A stretch of DNA of 64,000 nucleotides from Halomonas colorata (GCF_014897985.1 NZ_JABUZA010000002.1:124001-188000), one strand, 5' to 3'; shown: positions 1-9,856, counted from the first letter of the stretch. A program made the numbers and translations. Notes: generated by a model from the letters alone, not told the origin.

Positions 1-560
1 GGCTGCTGCTCTTTCCATAACTCGCTCATCGGCCGGCCACTGGCATAATAGACTTCCAGTGCACGCATCAGGCGCTGCGGGTCGTTGGGATGAATCCGCT
101 GTGCGGATACCGGGTCCACATTCATCAACGTTTGATGCAACGCCTCCAAGCCCTCAGCCTGCCGCTGCGCGGCTAACCGTTCACGAATCACCGGATCAGC
201 CGCGGGCATATTCGCCACGCCTTCTACCAAGTGTTTGTAATACAGCATGGTGCCGCCAACCAGTAGCGGAACCTTTCCCGCTGCGCTAATTTGTCGCATC
301 TCGTTAAGCGCGTCTTGTCGAAAATCAGCCGCCGAATAAGGCTCCGTGGGGTCACGAAGGTCAATCAACCGATGCGGCGCGCGGGCAAGTTCCGTAGCAC
401 TGGGCTTTGCGCTGCCAATATCCATGCCGCGGTAAACCATCGCCGAATCGACGCTAATCAGCTCATGCCCAAGCCGTTCGTGAAGCGCTATTGCGGTATC
501 GGTTTTTCCGGCCGCCGTGGGCCCCATTAAAAAAATCGCCCAGGGGCGTGTATCAGCCAT
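1..560 (-). CDS. miaA: tRNA dimethylallyltransferase MiaA (partial, C-terminus beyond left edge)
   Basis: MiaA transfers a dimethylallyl group to N6 of A37 in tRNAs that read UNN codons. The ATG is at 558-560 and 186 codons are visible before the window ends, against a usual length of roughly 310 residues. The N-terminus shows a P-loop GPTAAGKT at residues 13-20 and the substrate-binding segment [16 protein letters not shown]. Further on come GGTMLYY and the [14 protein letters not shown] helix, all characteristic of the family. It is the last visible gene of the nnr-tsaE-amiB-mutL-miaA run and starts 67 bases after the mutL stop. In relatives hfq normally follows, which would be off the window. 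The identity is firm; only the 3' end is missing. Confidence 0.95.
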   Translation of the reverse strand, partial: MADTRPWAIFLMGPTAAGKTDTAIALHERLGHELISVDSAMVYRGMDIGSAKPSATELARAPHRLIDLRDPTEPYSAADFRQDALNEMRQISAAGKVPLLVGGTMLYYKHLVEGVANMPAADPVIRERLAAQRQAEGLEALHQTLMNVDPVSAQRIHPNDPQRLMRALEVYYASGRPMSELWKEQQ

Positions 561-627
561 TTGGTGGCAAACTCCGCCAAAAAGAAATAACAGGAAGGGG
601 CCAGTCTACCGATGACTGGCCGTGTGA

Positions 628-2574
628 CTACTGACCGCGCAAAAATAATCGATCAAGCGCTTTTAAACCCATTTGCGTCCAGGTAGGCCGGCCATGATTG
701 CACTGATCGCTACGCTCGGTGCGCTCCATGTCGCGCAGCAGTGCATTCATTTCCTCAATGGTTAACCGCCGGTTGGCACGCACGCTGCCATGGCAGGCCA
801 TGGTAGAAAGCAATTCATGAATACGCGCCTCGACCTGGCGAGTGCGCCCGAAGCGGGCTAGCTCTTCAAGCATTTCACGCACCAGCGCCTCAGGGTCTGC
901 CTGGGCCAATAGTGCCGGCAACTGGCGCACTAAAAGCGTTTCTGGTCCGGCAATATCCAGCTCAATTCCTAACCGAGAAATGGCCTCCTGCTCGCTTTCA
1001 GCCGTGGCTACCTCCGCACGGCTGGCAGCCAGAGAAACAGGCACCAGCAGCGGCTGGGTATCAATCCCCTCGGCCGCTGCAAGCTGGTTTTTCATGCGCT
1101 CATACACAATCCGCTCATGCGCGGCATGCATGTCCACCAGCACTAGCCCTTGGGCATTTTGCGCCAAAATATAGATACCATGCAGCTGCCCCAACGCAAA
1201 GCCTAACGGCGGTGCGCTGGTAGGGTCGCTTTCAGGCATCGCAATGGGGGCTTCCCGAACCTCGCGGACAGGCTGAGCCTCAGCGGCCCAGGCACCCGGC
1301 GTTTGCGGGGTTAGCAGTGTTTCTTCATGCCCGGGATGCAGCGCCTGATAGCCCTGCATAAAGCGGCGCACTTTTTCAGCCCCGGGGTGTCGATCTGGCG
1401 TTTGCGAAAGCGCCATTCCCTGCTGCTGCCACGCAGGCGTGGCTTGGGCTTGATCAGGCTCGGTGCCAGGCTCGGCTACCTCACCGCTGTCTTGTTCCGC
1501 TGACGAACCCGCTGCGTCAATGGATTCATCTTCACCCTCTTGCGTCGGCCTGGATGTCGCCAAACAGTGGTGCAGGCTGGAGTAGAGAAAATCATGCACC
1601 ATACGCCCATCGCGAAAGCGTACTTCATGCTTGGTAGGGTGAACGTTGACGTCCACTACATCGGGATCCAGGGTCAAATACAGCACAAACACCGGATGAC
1701 GGCCGTTATACAGCACGTCGCGGTAAGCCTGACGCACCGCATGGGCCACCAGGCGATCACGCACGACACGCCCATTAACGAAAAAGTACTGCTGGTCTGC
1801 CTGGGAGCGCGAATGCGTAGGCAAGCCCACCCAACCGCTCAGGCGCAGGCCGCCTGCCTCACGCTCGATATAGCGCGCGTGCTCGATAAAGTTTTTACCC
1901 AGCAGCGAGGCGATGCGACGTTCCTGTGCTGCCGCTGAGTGGCCAGGAGGCAACTGGTGCACGACTTTCTGGTTATGTCGCAATACCCAGGCAATGTCGT
2001 AACGCGAAAGCGCCTGACGCCGAAATGCCTCTTCCACATGAGCAAATTCGGTTTTTTCGGTACGCAGAAACTTGCGCCGCGCGGGGGTATTAAAGAACAG
2101 GTCGCGTACTGCAACACTTGTCCCACGCGGATGCGGCGCCGGCGTTACCCGCGCCTCCATACCGCGTCCTTCCGCCACCACTCGCCAGCCGCTGCGCGGA
2201 TCGTCTTCGGCGTTAGAGATAAGCTCAAGCCGTGACACAGAGCTTATTGAGGCCAGCGCCTCCCCGCGAAAGCCCAGTGAGCTGACGCCCTCCAGGTCTT
2301 CCAAGCTACCGATTTTGCTGGTGGCATGCCGCGCCAGCGCCAGCGGAAGGTCGTCTTCACCAATGCCGATACCGTCATCGCGCACTTTTATGAGCCGTAC
2401 CCCGCCCTGCTCGATTTCCACCTCGATGCGCTGACCACCCGCATCGATGGCATTCTCAATCAGCTCTTTGGTTACCGACGACGGGCGTTCAACCACTTCC
2501 CCCGCAGCAATCTGGTTAGCCAGGCGAGGGTCTAGGACTTGAATACGCGGCGATAGAGAGATCGACTCAGACAC
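628..2574 (-). CDS. mutL: DNA mismatch repair protein MutL (endonuclease-motif type)
   Basis: MutL couples MutS mismatch recognition to strand removal. The N-terminal GHKL ATPase is clear ([26 protein letters not shown]), followed by a low-complexity linker and a C-terminal dimerisation domain of about 180 residues. That domain contains [12 protein letters not shown] with its first Asp near residue 481. This fits the metal-binding nuclease motif D-x-H-A-x2-E-x4-E, with Met in place of the common Gln. Conserved ACHGSVRAN and CNHGRPTW segments follow. The motif is present in P. aeruginosa MutL and absent from E. coli MutL, so this protein probably nicks DNA itself. I chose the GTG at 2574 because GAGG lies six bases before it. 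A TTG at 2586 overlapping the amiB stop is the alternative and adds four residues. Confidence 0.95.
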   Translation of the reverse strand: MSESISLSPRIQVLDPRLANQIAAGEVVERPSSVTKELIENAIDAGGQRIEVEIEQGGVRLIKVRDDGIGIGEDDLPLALARHATSKIGSLEDLEGVSSLGFRGEALASISSVSRLELISNAEDDPRSGWRVVAEGRGMEARVTPAPHPRGTSVAVRDLFFNTPARRKFLRTEKTEFAHVEEAFRRQALSRYDIAWVLRHNQKVVHQLPPGHSAAAQERRIASLLGKNFIEHARYIEREAGGLRLSGWVGLPTHSRSQADQQYFFVNGRVVRDRLVAHAVRQAYRDVLYNGRHPVFVLYLTLDPDVVDVNVHPTKHEVRFRDGRMVHDFLYSSLHHCLATSRPTQEGEDESIDAAGSSAEQDSGEVAEPGTEPDQAQATPAWQQQGMALSQTPDRHPGAEKVRRFMQGYQALHPGHEETLLTPQTPGAWAAEAQPVREVREAPIAMPESDPTSAPPLGFALGQLHGIYILAQNAQGLVLVDMHAAHERIVYERMKNQLAAAEGIDTQPLLVPVSLAASRAEVATAESEQEAISRLGIELDIAGPETLLVRQLPALLAQADPEALVREMLEELARFGRTRQVEARIHELLSTMACHGSVRANRRLTIEEMNALLRDMERTERSDQCNHGRPTWTQMGLKALDRLFLRGQ

Positions 2575-2582
2575 CAGATACC

Positions 2583-4061
2583 TCAAGAGTTGGGAATACG
2601 TAAGACTTGGCCCACACGGATAACATCACCACTTAAATCGTTGGCCTGGCGAAGCTGATTCACCGGCACGCCATGGCGTACGGCAATCGAGGAGAGCGTA
2701 TCGCCGGACTGAATCCGATATTCATTGCCCGTGGGCCGGCGCTGGTTGTCGCGCTGCCATGCCAATAGACTCGTCGGCGGTGGGTTACGCTCAAAGTGCG
2801 CGCGTAGACCACTAAAAATAGCCGTTGCAAGCCCCTGCTGGTGAACAGGATCACGCAGTCGACGCTCTTCGGCGGGGTTGGAAATAAATCCGACCTCAAT
2901 CAAAAGCGAAGGAATATCAGGTGACTTCAGAACCATAAAGCCTGCCTGCTCGACACGTGATTTGTGCAAGCGGTTAATCCGCCCCAGCTGTTCGAGCACC
3001 TGCCCACCGATAGAGAGCGAATCGTTTAACGTAGCCGTCATGGTCAGATCGAGCAAAACGCCTCGCAGCACCTGGTCTTTATCACGCAATGAAAGGCTGC
3101 CATCCACCCCGCCAATCAAATCCGCGCGGTTTTCACTATCGGCCAGCCACTGCGCGGTTTCCGAGGTAGCACCACGCTGTGAAAGCGCATAAACCGAGCT
3201 GCCTTCAGGACGCGGGCTGTTAAAGGCATCCGCATGCACAGAAACAAAAAAGTCCGCTTTTTGCTCACGCGCCAGCTGGGTGCGCTGGCGTAGCCCTATA
3301 TAGTAATCGCTGTCCCGCGTCAGCACCGCCTTGAAGCCCGGCGTGTTGTTGATATCCGAAGCTAGGCGTCGTGCGATATTCAACACCACGTCTTTTTCAC
3401 GCGTACCTGCGGGGCCAATAGCGCCCGGGTCTTCACCACCGTGCCCCGCATCAACCGCAATAATAATATCGCGCTGGGGATGGGGCTGCGCCGGCTGAAC
3501 CTCAACAGGTGCAGCCGGTGCCTCGGGCACCACCTGGCTGCCCGGCACTTGCGCTTGCGCCTGGGCATTGCTCTGCTGGGCAAGCATTTCCTGGTCGCGA
3601 ATCATCGCCTCGATCGGGTCGATGGGGTTTTCAACCGCGCTTTCACCTGGGTACTCAAGATCAACCACCAGGCGGTGGCCGTATTGATCATTGGGGGGCA
3701 GCACGAAATGACGCGGTTCAACCTCGCGATTGAGCTCAAGCACTACGCGCAAACCGCCCCCGTCGCGCGTGCCGGTGCGCACAGCGTCAATAGCGCTGCC
3801 CTCTAATGGAAGCGTAGAGGCATCGGTATTCAGAACACTCTCGTCCAGATCAATCACCAAGCGCTCGGGATTATCAAGTGCGAAAACGTTAGCACTCGTT
3901 AGCCCGGAAAGATCAAATACAAGTCGTGCATGGTCAGGGGCGGCCCATAAACGCATACTTTCAACGTTGGCGGCCTGCACCGAAGAGATCCCTGCCATCA
4001 GCGCAATCAGCCCTGGCGTTATAAAGCGCATAAAGCCGGTTTTTTTACTGCTTATGACCAT
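2583..4061 (-). CDS. amiB: N-acetylmuramoyl-L-alanine amidase (AMIN + Amidase_3 + LysM)
   Basis: This periplasmic amidase cleaves peptide side chains from septal peptidoglycan during cell separation. The N-terminus is a signal peptide (hydrophobic [18 protein letters not shown]). An AMIN domain follows (about residues 35-140) and then a Pro/Gln/Ala linker. The Amidase_3 domain (about 195-425) shows zinc ligands in DAGHGG, TREKD and SVHAD and the catalytic Glu in LIEVGF. A single LysM repeat ([18 protein letters not shown] to LRIPNS) ends the protein. Position directly upstream of mutL matches amiB of other gammaproteobacteria. The start codon overlaps the tsaE stop region by ten bases, so the two are translationally coupled. 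An internal ATG at residue 11 would still leave a good signal peptide. Confidence 0.93.
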   Translation of the reverse strand: MVISSKKTGFMRFITPGLIALMAGISSVQAANVESMRLWAAPDHARLVFDLSGLTSANVFALDNPERLVIDLDESVLNTDASTLPLEGSAIDAVRTGTRDGGGLRVVLELNREVEPRHFVLPPNDQYGHRLVVDLEYPGESAVENPIDPIEAMIRDQEMLAQQSNAQAQAQVPGSQVVPEAPAAPVEVQPAQPHPQRDIIIAVDAGHGGEDPGAIGPAGTREKDVVLNIARRLASDINNTPGFKAVLTRDSDYYIGLRQRTQLAREQKADFFVSVHADAFNSPRPEGSSVYALSQRGATSETAQWLADSENRADLIGGVDGSLSLRDKDQVLRGVLLDLTMTATLNDSLSIGGQVLEQLGRINRLHKSRVEQAGFMVLKSPDIPSLLIEVGFISNPAEERRLRDPVHQQGLATAIFSGLRAHFERNPPPTSLLAWQRDNQRRPTGNEYRIQSGDTLSSIAVRHGVPVNQLRQANDLSGDVIRVGQVLRIPNS

Positions 4062-4549
4062 GAAGGGGTACCGTCTTCTGACTGCTTGAACAACATAGTG
4101 GACTGCAGCCTGTTAAGGACGCGTTCGCCATGTTCATTGTAGGGAGTTAACGTAACCTGACGCCCCAGATCAGCTACCGCAAGCGACAAGCGAATATCAG
4201 GCGCGGGCAGCCAGCCTTCACCTCGGCTTGGCCATTCAATGATGCAGATGGCCTCGTCTGAAAGCACATCGCGACCGCCTATAAACTCAAGCTCTTCAGG
4301 GTCTGCCACACGATAGAGGTCCAGATGATAAATACGCTGTGCATCCAACTCATAAGGTTCGACCAGCGTATAGGTCGGGCTTTTTACCGCACCAAGATGG
4401 CCGTAGGCACGTAATATGCCACGCGTTAACGTCGTTTTACCGGCACCTAAGTCACCTTCCAGATAAATACGCCCACGCCCCTGCAAGGCGCGTCCCAGCG
4501 CCTCACCAAAGGCGACTTGTGCCTCTTCGTTATCCAATTGCACCTGCAT
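4052..4549 (-). CDS. tsaE: tRNA threonylcarbamoyladenosine biosynthesis ATPase TsaE
   Basis: TsaE is the ATPase that supports the TsaB-TsaD complex in forming t6A37 in tRNAs that read ANN codons. At 165 residues it is the normal family length. The Walker A motif GDLGAGKTT sits at residues 32-40, followed by the family signature SPTYTLVEPYE and a Walker-B-like HLDLYRV. The segment IIEWPSRGEGWLP is the expected C-terminal core strand. It lies between nnr and amiB in the conserved operon order: nnr stops twelve bases before its ATG, and its own 3' end overlaps amiB. The acidic and polar tail (about 15 residues) is variable in the family. Confidence 0.95.
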   Translation of the reverse strand: MQVQLDNEEAQVAFGEALGRALQGRGRIYLEGDLGAGKTTLTRGILRAYGHLGAVKSPTYTLVEPYELDAQRIYHLDLYRVADPEELEFIGGRDVLSDEAICIIEWPSRGEGWLPAPDIRLSLAVADLGRQVTLTPYNEHGERVLNRLQSTMLFKQSEDGTPSWS

Positions 4550-4560
4550 GCGGGCTGCCT

Positions 4561-6054
4561 TTACGGGTTGATCAATTCTCGCGCATAGAATGCCAGATCG
4601 CTTGCCAGCAAGCCACGTTCTCCTGACACCTTAGCGGCACGATCTGCAGCAAGGGCATGCACCAGCGTGCCAAGCCAGGCGCACTGTTCGACATCCCCAC
4701 GTTGCGCCACCAACGCGCCCAGCATGCCGCTAAGCACATCGCCCATACCACCACTGGCCATGCCTGGGTTTCCGTATGGACATACTGCCAGCCCATAAGG
4801 ACTGGCAATCAAGCTACCCGAGCCTTTTAAAATCACCACCCCACCGCGGGCTTTCTGCAATGCGCGCACTGCGGCAGGCCGATCCGCCTGAACATCCGCC
4901 GTGGAACAGCCCAGCAGGCGTGCGGCCTCACCGGGGTGCGGCGTCAATATCCAGTTGTCGCGGCGCTCCTCCGGCCAGTGGCTTGAGAGTAAGTTCAGCC
5001 CATCGGCATCAATCACTAGTGGCGCCTCAGAGGCCAACGCATACTGAAGCACCGCTTGCCCCCAGGCAGCCTGGCCTGTACCTGGCCCCACCACCATCAC
5101 GTCAGCTTTCTGAGGCAGTTCATCCAAGTCGGCACCACCGCGCACGCCATGTGCCATGACTTCGGGACAGTTGATTAAACTGGCCGTGATGTGCTCCGGC
5201 GCCGTTGCCAGGCTCACTTTGCCAGCCCCCAGCCGCGCCGCCGCCCGAGAGGCTAATAACGCCGCGCCACCAAAACCGGGGGCACCGCCTAACACCAGCA
5301 CATGGCCCATATCGCCTTTATGGCTGGTACGCGAGCGCGGCACAAAGGTCTCATTGAGCCACGTTTCATCCAACCGCCACGCAAAGGGCGGAATATCAAC
5401 AAATGCCTGCGCCTTAACGCCTAAAGGGCGAAAATCGATTTCCCCCGTGTGGGCGGGAGCTTCTCCAGTATGCAGGCCCATCTTGTCGCCGATAAACGTT
5501 ACCGTGCAGCTGGCCTGGACAGCTTCGCCCAGCACTGCCCCGGTATCGGCCGCAAGCCCAGAAGGAATATCAATCGCCATTACGGGACGCTTGGCCGCAT
5601 TAATCGCTTTAATCGCCTGCCTGGCTGGTCCCGTGATTTCTCCGTTTACACCGATACCTAACAGGGCATCGATAATCACCTCGCCGGTAAAAACACACTC
5701 TGCCTGCCACTCTTCACAGCCGACGCCAGCTGAGGTGGCAAGTTCCGCTGCCCGAGCAGCATCGCCCGCCAATGCATCCAGCGGCTTAAGCGTAATACGC
5801 TGGACTTTAAGGCCAGACTGAATGGCCAACGCCGCCAGCACGTGACCATCCCCGCCATTATTACCGCCGCCACACAGCACCGTTAAACTACGCACCTGGG
5901 GCCAGCGCGCCCGAAAACTATGCCAGGCACTCGATGCAGCTCGCTGCATGAGGGCGAAGCCTTCGATGCCCCCGGCAATGGTGCGACGGTCCAGTTCACG
6001 GACTTGCTCTGCGGTAAATAATGGGCGTAGTGTGGAAGCACTCAAGGTAAGCAC
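4561..6054 (-). CDS. nnr: Bifunctional NAD(P)H-hydrate epimerase / ADP-dependent NAD(P)H-hydrate dehydratase
   Basis: The protein repairs hydrated NADH and NADPH. The N-terminal YjeF_N epimerase half (about residues 1-215) has the glycine-rich GGGNNGGDG and the IDIPSGL strand. The C-terminal kinase-fold dehydratase half has VVGPGTGQ, the nucleotide segment LTPHPGEAARLLG and the catalytic NPGMASGGMGDVLSG. The length of 497 residues fits the two-domain form. The start is GTG at 6054, supported by AGGAGA five bases upstream. No ATG offers a comparable site. It is the first gene of the minus-strand run. Divergent queG begins about 70 bases away, so a bidirectional promoter should lie in 6055-6127. 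Confidence 0.94.
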   Translation of the reverse strand: MLTLSASTLRPLFTAEQVRELDRRTIAGGIEGFALMQRAASSAWHSFRARWPQVRSLTVLCGGGNNGGDGHVLAALAIQSGLKVQRITLKPLDALAGDAARAAELATSAGVGCEEWQAECVFTGEVIIDALLGIGVNGEITGPARQAIKAINAAKRPVMAIDIPSGLAADTGAVLGEAVQASCTVTFIGDKMGLHTGEAPAHTGEIDFRPLGVKAQAFVDIPPFAWRLDETWLNETFVPRSRTSHKGDMGHVLVLGGAPGFGGAALLASRAAARLGAGKVSLATAPEHITASLINCPEVMAHGVRGGADLDELPQKADVMVVGPGTGQAAWGQAVLQYALASEAPLVIDADGLNLLSSHWPEERRDNWILTPHPGEAARLLGCSTADVQADRPAAVRALQKARGGVVILKGSGSLIASPYGLAVCPYGNPGMASGGMGDVLSGMLGALVAQRGDVEQCAWLGTLVHALAADRAAKVSGERGLLASDLAFYARELINP

Positions 6055-6127
6055 AATCTCTCCTTTCGCATGTTGTGATGGCGGTCAATGCGTTAGCATA
6101 GCGCGACTAATGCTCGACCGTAGACTG

Positions 6128-7243
6128 ATGATGCCCTCTTCCACTGCTTCTGCACTTTCTCATCATGAGCTGGCACGCCTTGCCGACCTCATCAAAACCT
6201 GGGGCCGCGAACTTGGCTTTCAGCAAGTAGGTATTACCGATACGCAGCTCGATGCCCACGAGCAGCATCTCAACGCGTGGCTGGACAAAGGTTACCACGG
6301 TGAAATGGGCTTTATGGATAAGCACGGCACCAAACGTACTCGCCCGGCTGAACTTGAACCGGGTACACGGCGGGTGATCAGTGTCCGCATGGACTATTTG
6401 CCCCCGGAAGTCGAAACCACCCGGCTGCTTGGCCAGCCCAGCAAAGCCTATGTATCACGCTACGCACTGGGCCGCGATTATCATAAGCTGATACGCAAGC
6501 GCCTGGCCCAGCTGGGTAAAAAAATCGAGCAGGAAGTAGGTCCCTTCGGCTACCGCGCGTTTGTGGATTCCGCCCCGGTGATGGAGCGTGCCCTGGCACA
6601 AAAAGCGGGCCTGGGCTGGTTTGGCAAAAACGCCATGCTCTTAAACCCCAAAGCGGGTTCGCTGTTTTTTCTGGGCGAGCTTTATACCGACCTGCCCCTG
6701 CCCGTTGACCCGCCCTATGAACGGGAGCACTGCGGCAGCTGCGACGCCTGCCAGACGGCGTGCCCGACCGGTGCGATTGTCGATGACAAGGTGATTGATT
6801 CGCGCAAGTGCATCTCTTATTTGACCATTGAGCTGCACGGCGCGATTCCGGTGGAGTTTCGCCGCGCCATGGGTAACCGAGTGTATGGCTGCGACGACTG
6901 CCAGCTAGTTTGTCCTTTTACACGCTTCACGCGGATAAGCAACGAGCAGGACTTTGCACCCCGCCACGATCTCGACCGCGCGTCACTGCTCAACCTATTT
7001 GCCTGGGGCGAAGAGGAGTTTCTGGATAAAACCGCTGGCAGTCCCATTCGGCGTATCGGCTATGAGCGCTGGCTGCGTAATATCGCCATTGGCCTTGGCA
7101 ATGCCCCCTGGAACGAAGCCGTTGAGGCCGCACTTTGGGCACGCCGGGCTTACCCCAGCGCCCTGGTACGTGAGCATGTCGCCTGGGCGCTTGACGAGCA
7201 GCGCCTCAAGCGTGAAGCAGTTATTGCCACTAGCGCGCCTTAA
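6128..7243 (+). CDS. queG: Epoxyqueuosine reductase QueG
   Basis: QueG reduces epoxyqueuosine to queuosine at the wobble base of tRNA using cobalamin and two 4Fe-4S clusters. The N-terminal catalytic part contains GFQQVGITDT and the VDSAPVMERALAQKAGLGW block with the conserved Asp. Two ferredoxin-like clusters follow, CGSCDACQTACPTGAI and CDDCQLVC, separated by SRKCISYLTIE. A C-terminal HEAT-like tail ends the protein. The reading frame stays open upstream to 5948, but that part is antisense to nnr. ATG codons at 6110, 6128 and 6131 all fit family N-termini. I took the tandem ATGATG at 6128; none has a strong ribosome binding site, so the exact start is uncertain. Confidence 0.93.
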   Translation: MMPSSTASALSHHELARLADLIKTWGRELGFQQVGITDTQLDAHEQHLNAWLDKGYHGEMGFMDKHGTKRTRPAELEPGTRRVISVRMDYLPPEVETTRLLGQPSKAYVSRYALGRDYHKLIRKRLAQLGKKIEQEVGPFGYRAFVDSAPVMERALAQKAGLGWFGKNAMLLNPKAGSLFFLGELYTDLPLPVDPPYEREHCGSCDACQTACPTGAIVDDKVIDSRKCISYLTIELHGAIPVEFRRAMGNRVYGCDDCQLVCPFTRFTRISNEQDFAPRHDLDRASLLNLFAWGEEEFLDKTAGSPIRRIGYERWLRNIAIGLGNAPWNEAVEAALWARRAYPSALVREHVAWALDEQRLKREAVIATSAP

Positions 7244-7255
7244 CGCTGCCGAGGC

Positions 7256-7837
7256 TTACTCTTCTTCGTCATGCTCGCCGGCTACGCGCAAGAAGGTATT
7301 GCGGTAGTGGGCAAGCTCGGCAATCGACTCTTTAATATCATCCATCGCCAGGTGAACGTTGCGCTTGCTAAAACCAGCAAGCGCACCTGGGTTCCAACGC
7401 TTGGCGAGCTCCTTAACGCTTGAAACATCCAGGTTGCGGTAGTGGAAGAAACTCCACAGTGCGGGCATTTCGCGCTCTAGAAAGCGTCTGTCCTGATGAA
7501 TACTGTTGCCGCACATCGGTGAGCTACCGGGCGTTACGTATTGGCGTAAAAATTCCAGCGTTTGCTGCTCCGCACTGGCCGTATCGACGTTACTTGCCTT
7601 GATACGCGCGACCAGCCCCGATTCCCCATGGGTTTTCTGGTTCCAGTCATCCATACTGGCGAGCAGGCTGTCCGACTGCTTCACCGCAATGACCGGGCCT
7701 TCGGCCACGACGTTTAAATCTGCATCGGTAATTAACGTGGCGACCTCAATAATGCGCTCTTTATTCGGATCCAGGCCGGTCATCTCAAGGTCAATCCATA
7801 CCAGCAGATCGCTGCGCGGTGCGGTAGTGTCGTTCAT
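7256..7837 (-). CDS. orn: Oligoribonuclease Orn
   Basis: Orn is the 3'-5' exoribonuclease that finishes RNA decay by hydrolysing di- to pentaribonucleotides, including pGpG from c-di-GMP breakdown. The DEDDh catalytic set is visible: Asp16 and Glu18 in WIDLEMTG, Asp in [11 protein letters not shown], and the His/Asp pair in [12 protein letters not shown] frame start at TTG 7849 exists, but the ATG at 7837 is preceded by GGAG at seven bases and gives the family N-terminus [21 protein letters not shown]. The protein is 193 residues, slightly longer than E. coli Orn because of an acidic tail EHDEEE. It is convergent with queG (12 bases between stops) and divergent from rsgA, as in many gammaproteobacteria. 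Confidence 0.95.
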   Translation of the reverse strand: MNDTTAPRSDLLVWIDLEMTGLDPNKERIIEVATLITDADLNVVAEGPVIAVKQSDSLLASMDDWNQKTHGESGLVARIKASNVDTASAEQQTLEFLRQYVTPGSSPMCGNSIHQDRRFLEREMPALWSFFHYRNLDVSSVKELAKRWNPGALAGFSKRNVHLAMDDIKESIAELAHYRNTFLRVAGEHDEEE

Positions 7838-7887
7838 GCTTTTCTCCAAGATAGCCGACGGGTCGAGTTACCCGGCGTCAGTTAACA

Positions 7888-7909
7888 GGTACAATAAGTC
7901 TATTGTACC
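7888..7909. promoter_or_regulatory. Perfect 22-bp palindrome between divergent orn and rsgA
   Basis: Nine-base arms GGTACAATA and TATTGTACC flank a four-base centre AGTC, with no mismatch. Each arm holds TACAAT, close to a sigma-70 -10 hexamer, on its own strand. The site lies 50 bases from the orn start and 15 bases from the rsgA start. It could be an operator or a pair of overlapping divergent -10 elements. No convincing -35 boxes were seen. A transcript hairpin is a third possibility. Confidence 0.5.
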
Positions 7910-7924
7910 GAGCATCGGGTGGTC

Positions 7925-8944
7925 ATGAGCAAACGTAAATTAAGCCGTCAACAGCAATGGCGGGTCGACAAGATCCAGGCCGAACGTGCCCAACGCGCTG
8001 AAAAGCGTGAAGTGCAGGATACGGATAAACTCGCCGCCGGAGAATACGGCGCCGAACAACCAGGCCGCGTAATGGCCCATTTTGGACGCACGCTGGAAGT
8101 ACGCAACGCCGATGGCACCCCCGTACGCTGCCACCTACGCGCTAATCTGGAAGGCCTGGTAACCGGCGACCGAGTGATCTGGCGCGCAGGCCAAGACGGT
8201 TCAGGCGTTGTAGTAGCACGCGAAGAGCGTGACAGCGTCCTTAAACGCCCTGACGCCCGCGGGCTTTTAAAGCCGGTTGCCGCAAATATTGATCAGATAC
8301 TGATTGTCTTCGCCGTGGAGCCTGCGCCGCACCCTAACCTCATCGACCGCTATCTAGTCGCCGCCGAAGCGACCGATATCGCGCCTGTGCTTGTGCTTAA
8401 CAAAATCGATCTGCTTCCGGAAGACGGCGGAGAGTTAAGCAAACTGCTTGAGCGCTATCACAGCCTGGGCTATCCGGTGGTGCGTACCACCACGGCCAAT
8501 GAAGCAGGGCTTGAACCTTTACGCCAACAGCTTGAAGGCCGCACATCGGTTTTCGTTGGCCAAAGCGGCGTGGGTAAATCCTCCTTGATCGATCTGCTGC
8601 TACCCGATGAATCGCTGCGTATCGGCGCGCTTTCCGAAGATTCGCGTAAGGGCACGCACACCACAACGACAGCCCGGCTTTACACCATGAACCGTGACGA
8701 GGTCACCGATGGTGAGCTGATCGATTCCCCCGGTATTCGTGAGTTCGGCTTGATCCACTTGACCGAGCAGGATGTGACCGACGGCTTTATTGAGTTTCAT
8801 CCCTTTATTGGACATTGCCGCTTCCGCGATTGCCGGCACCGGGCGGAACCCGGCTGCGCTTTACTTGAAGCGGTTGAGGCAGGCAAGATTCATCCAGAAC
8901 GTTTTGCCAGCTATCGACGCATTCTCGATAGCCTAGATGCCTGA
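7925..8944 (+). CDS. rsgA: Ribosome small subunit-dependent GTPase RsgA
   Basis: RsgA is the late 30S assembly GTPase. The circular permutation is evident: G4 NKID at about residue 159 comes before the P-loop GQSGVGKSS at about 212 and G3 DSPG at about 267. An OB-fold precedes the GTPase domain. The zinc-binding tail is CRFRDCRHRAEPGC (three Cys and one His). The basic N-terminus with KRKLSRQQQWRVDKIQ is typical of the gammaproteobacterial protein. ATG 7925 gives MSKRKLSRQQ; a GTG two codons earlier is possible. rhdA follows after 18 bases and may be cotranscribed. Confidence 0.95.
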   Translation: MSKRKLSRQQQWRVDKIQAERAQRAEKREVQDTDKLAAGEYGAEQPGRVMAHFGRTLEVRNADGTPVRCHLRANLEGLVTGDRVIWRAGQDGSGVVVAREERDSVLKRPDARGLLKPVAANIDQILIVFAVEPAPHPNLIDRYLVAAEATDIAPVLVLNKIDLLPEDGGELSKLLERYHSLGYPVVRTTTANEAGLEPLRQQLEGRTSVFVGQSGVGKSSLIDLLLPDESLRIGALSEDSRKGTHTTTTARLYTMNRDEVTDGELIDSPGIREFGLIHLTEQDVTDGFIEFHPFIGHCRFRDCRHRAEPGCALLEAVEAGKIHPERFASYRRILDSLDA

Positions 8945-8962
8945 ATTTTATAGGAGCCGTCC

Positions 8963-9805
8963 ATGAGCACCGAGCACCCGTCATCAGAATCAAATTTTCT
9001 GCCACTCATTGTTGAACCCGAGCAGCTCAAGTCCCATCTAGACAGCCCTGAACTGCTGATTATCGATGTCCCGGTCAACCCGGACAGCTACCGCCAGGGG
9101 CATGTACCTGGGGCTGTATATCTCGATTTCCGCTATTTGATGCGTGGCGAAGGGCCAGTGCCCAATGACGTTCCCAGCGTCGAGTTTTTATCCCAGCTGT
9201 TCAGCGCACTCGGCCTTACGCGCGATACCCATGTCGTGGCGTATGATGATGAAGGCGGCGGCTGGGCTGCGCGCCTTTTATGGACATTGGAGTTGATTGG
9301 GCACACCCGTTACTCTTATTTAAACGGCGGCATTCACGCCTGGCGCGATGCAGGCATGCCCGAAAGCACCGAGCAAACACTCCCTTCGCCTAGTGAATAC
9401 CATGCGCAGGTTTTAAACCCGCAGGCGCTCATTACCTGTGATGAGATTAAAGCCAAGCTGGGTGACAAGCAGTTTGCGATTTGGGATGCCCGCTCCAAAG
9501 GCGAATATGACGGCGAGAAAGGCAATAATAAGCATCTTGGTCATATTCCAGGCGCGGTAAATATGGATTGGCTTAATGCCATGGACCGCACTCGTGCTTT
9601 GCGTATTCGCGACTATGCCGAGCTTATCACCGAGCTTGGCGCCATGGGCCTGACGCCAGATATGGAAGTGGCCACCCACTGCCAGAGCCACCACCGCAGC
9701 AGCTTTACCTGGCTGGTGGGTAAAGCACTAGGATTTAATATACGCGGCTATGCGGGCTCTTGGGGTGAATGGGGTAACCGCGACGATACGCCGATTGAAA
9801 AGTAA
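8963..9805 (+). CDS. rhdA: Tandem-domain rhodanese (thiosulfate sulfurtransferase, RhdA type)
   Basis: Two rhodanese domains occupy about residues 20-135 and 160-275. Only the second carries the catalytic Cys, at residue 240, in the loop HCQSHHRS. The first has an inactive loop, DDEGGGW. The loop resembles the CQTHHRS of Azotobacter vinelandii RhdA rather than the CRKGVTA or CGSGVTA of classic rhodaneses and mercaptopyruvate sulfurtransferases, so a persulfide-carrier or sulfur-delivery role is likely. AGGAG lies seven bases before the ATG. It sits between rsgA and psd, the same general neighbourhood as in pseudomonads. The substrate cannot be fixed from sequence. Confidence 0.85.
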   Translation: MSTEHPSSESNFLPLIVEPEQLKSHLDSPELLIIDVPVNPDSYRQGHVPGAVYLDFRYLMRGEGPVPNDVPSVEFLSQLFSALGLTRDTHVVAYDDEGGGWAARLLWTLELIGHTRYSYLNGGIHAWRDAGMPESTEQTLPSPSEYHAQVLNPQALITCDEIKAKLGDKQFAIWDARSKGEYDGEKGNNKHLGHIPGAVNMDWLNAMDRTRALRIRDYAELITELGAMGLTPDMEVATHCQSHHRSSFTWLVGKALGFNIRGYAGSWGEWGNRDDTPIEK

Positions 9806-9856
9806 CGTGGCCGGCCGTGCTGGTCCTACGTTTAACCACTGCTAAAAGTAATTAAT

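Noticed and set aside
5156-5821. 221-codon plus-strand frame inside nnr
   Set aside because: Antisense shadow of the well-conserved nnr; Ala/Pro/Ser-rich and no domain features.
5948-6127. N-terminal extension of queG by up to 60 codons
   Set aside because: It is antisense to nnr, low in similarity to any QueG, and family N-termini align at the ATG cluster 6110-6131.
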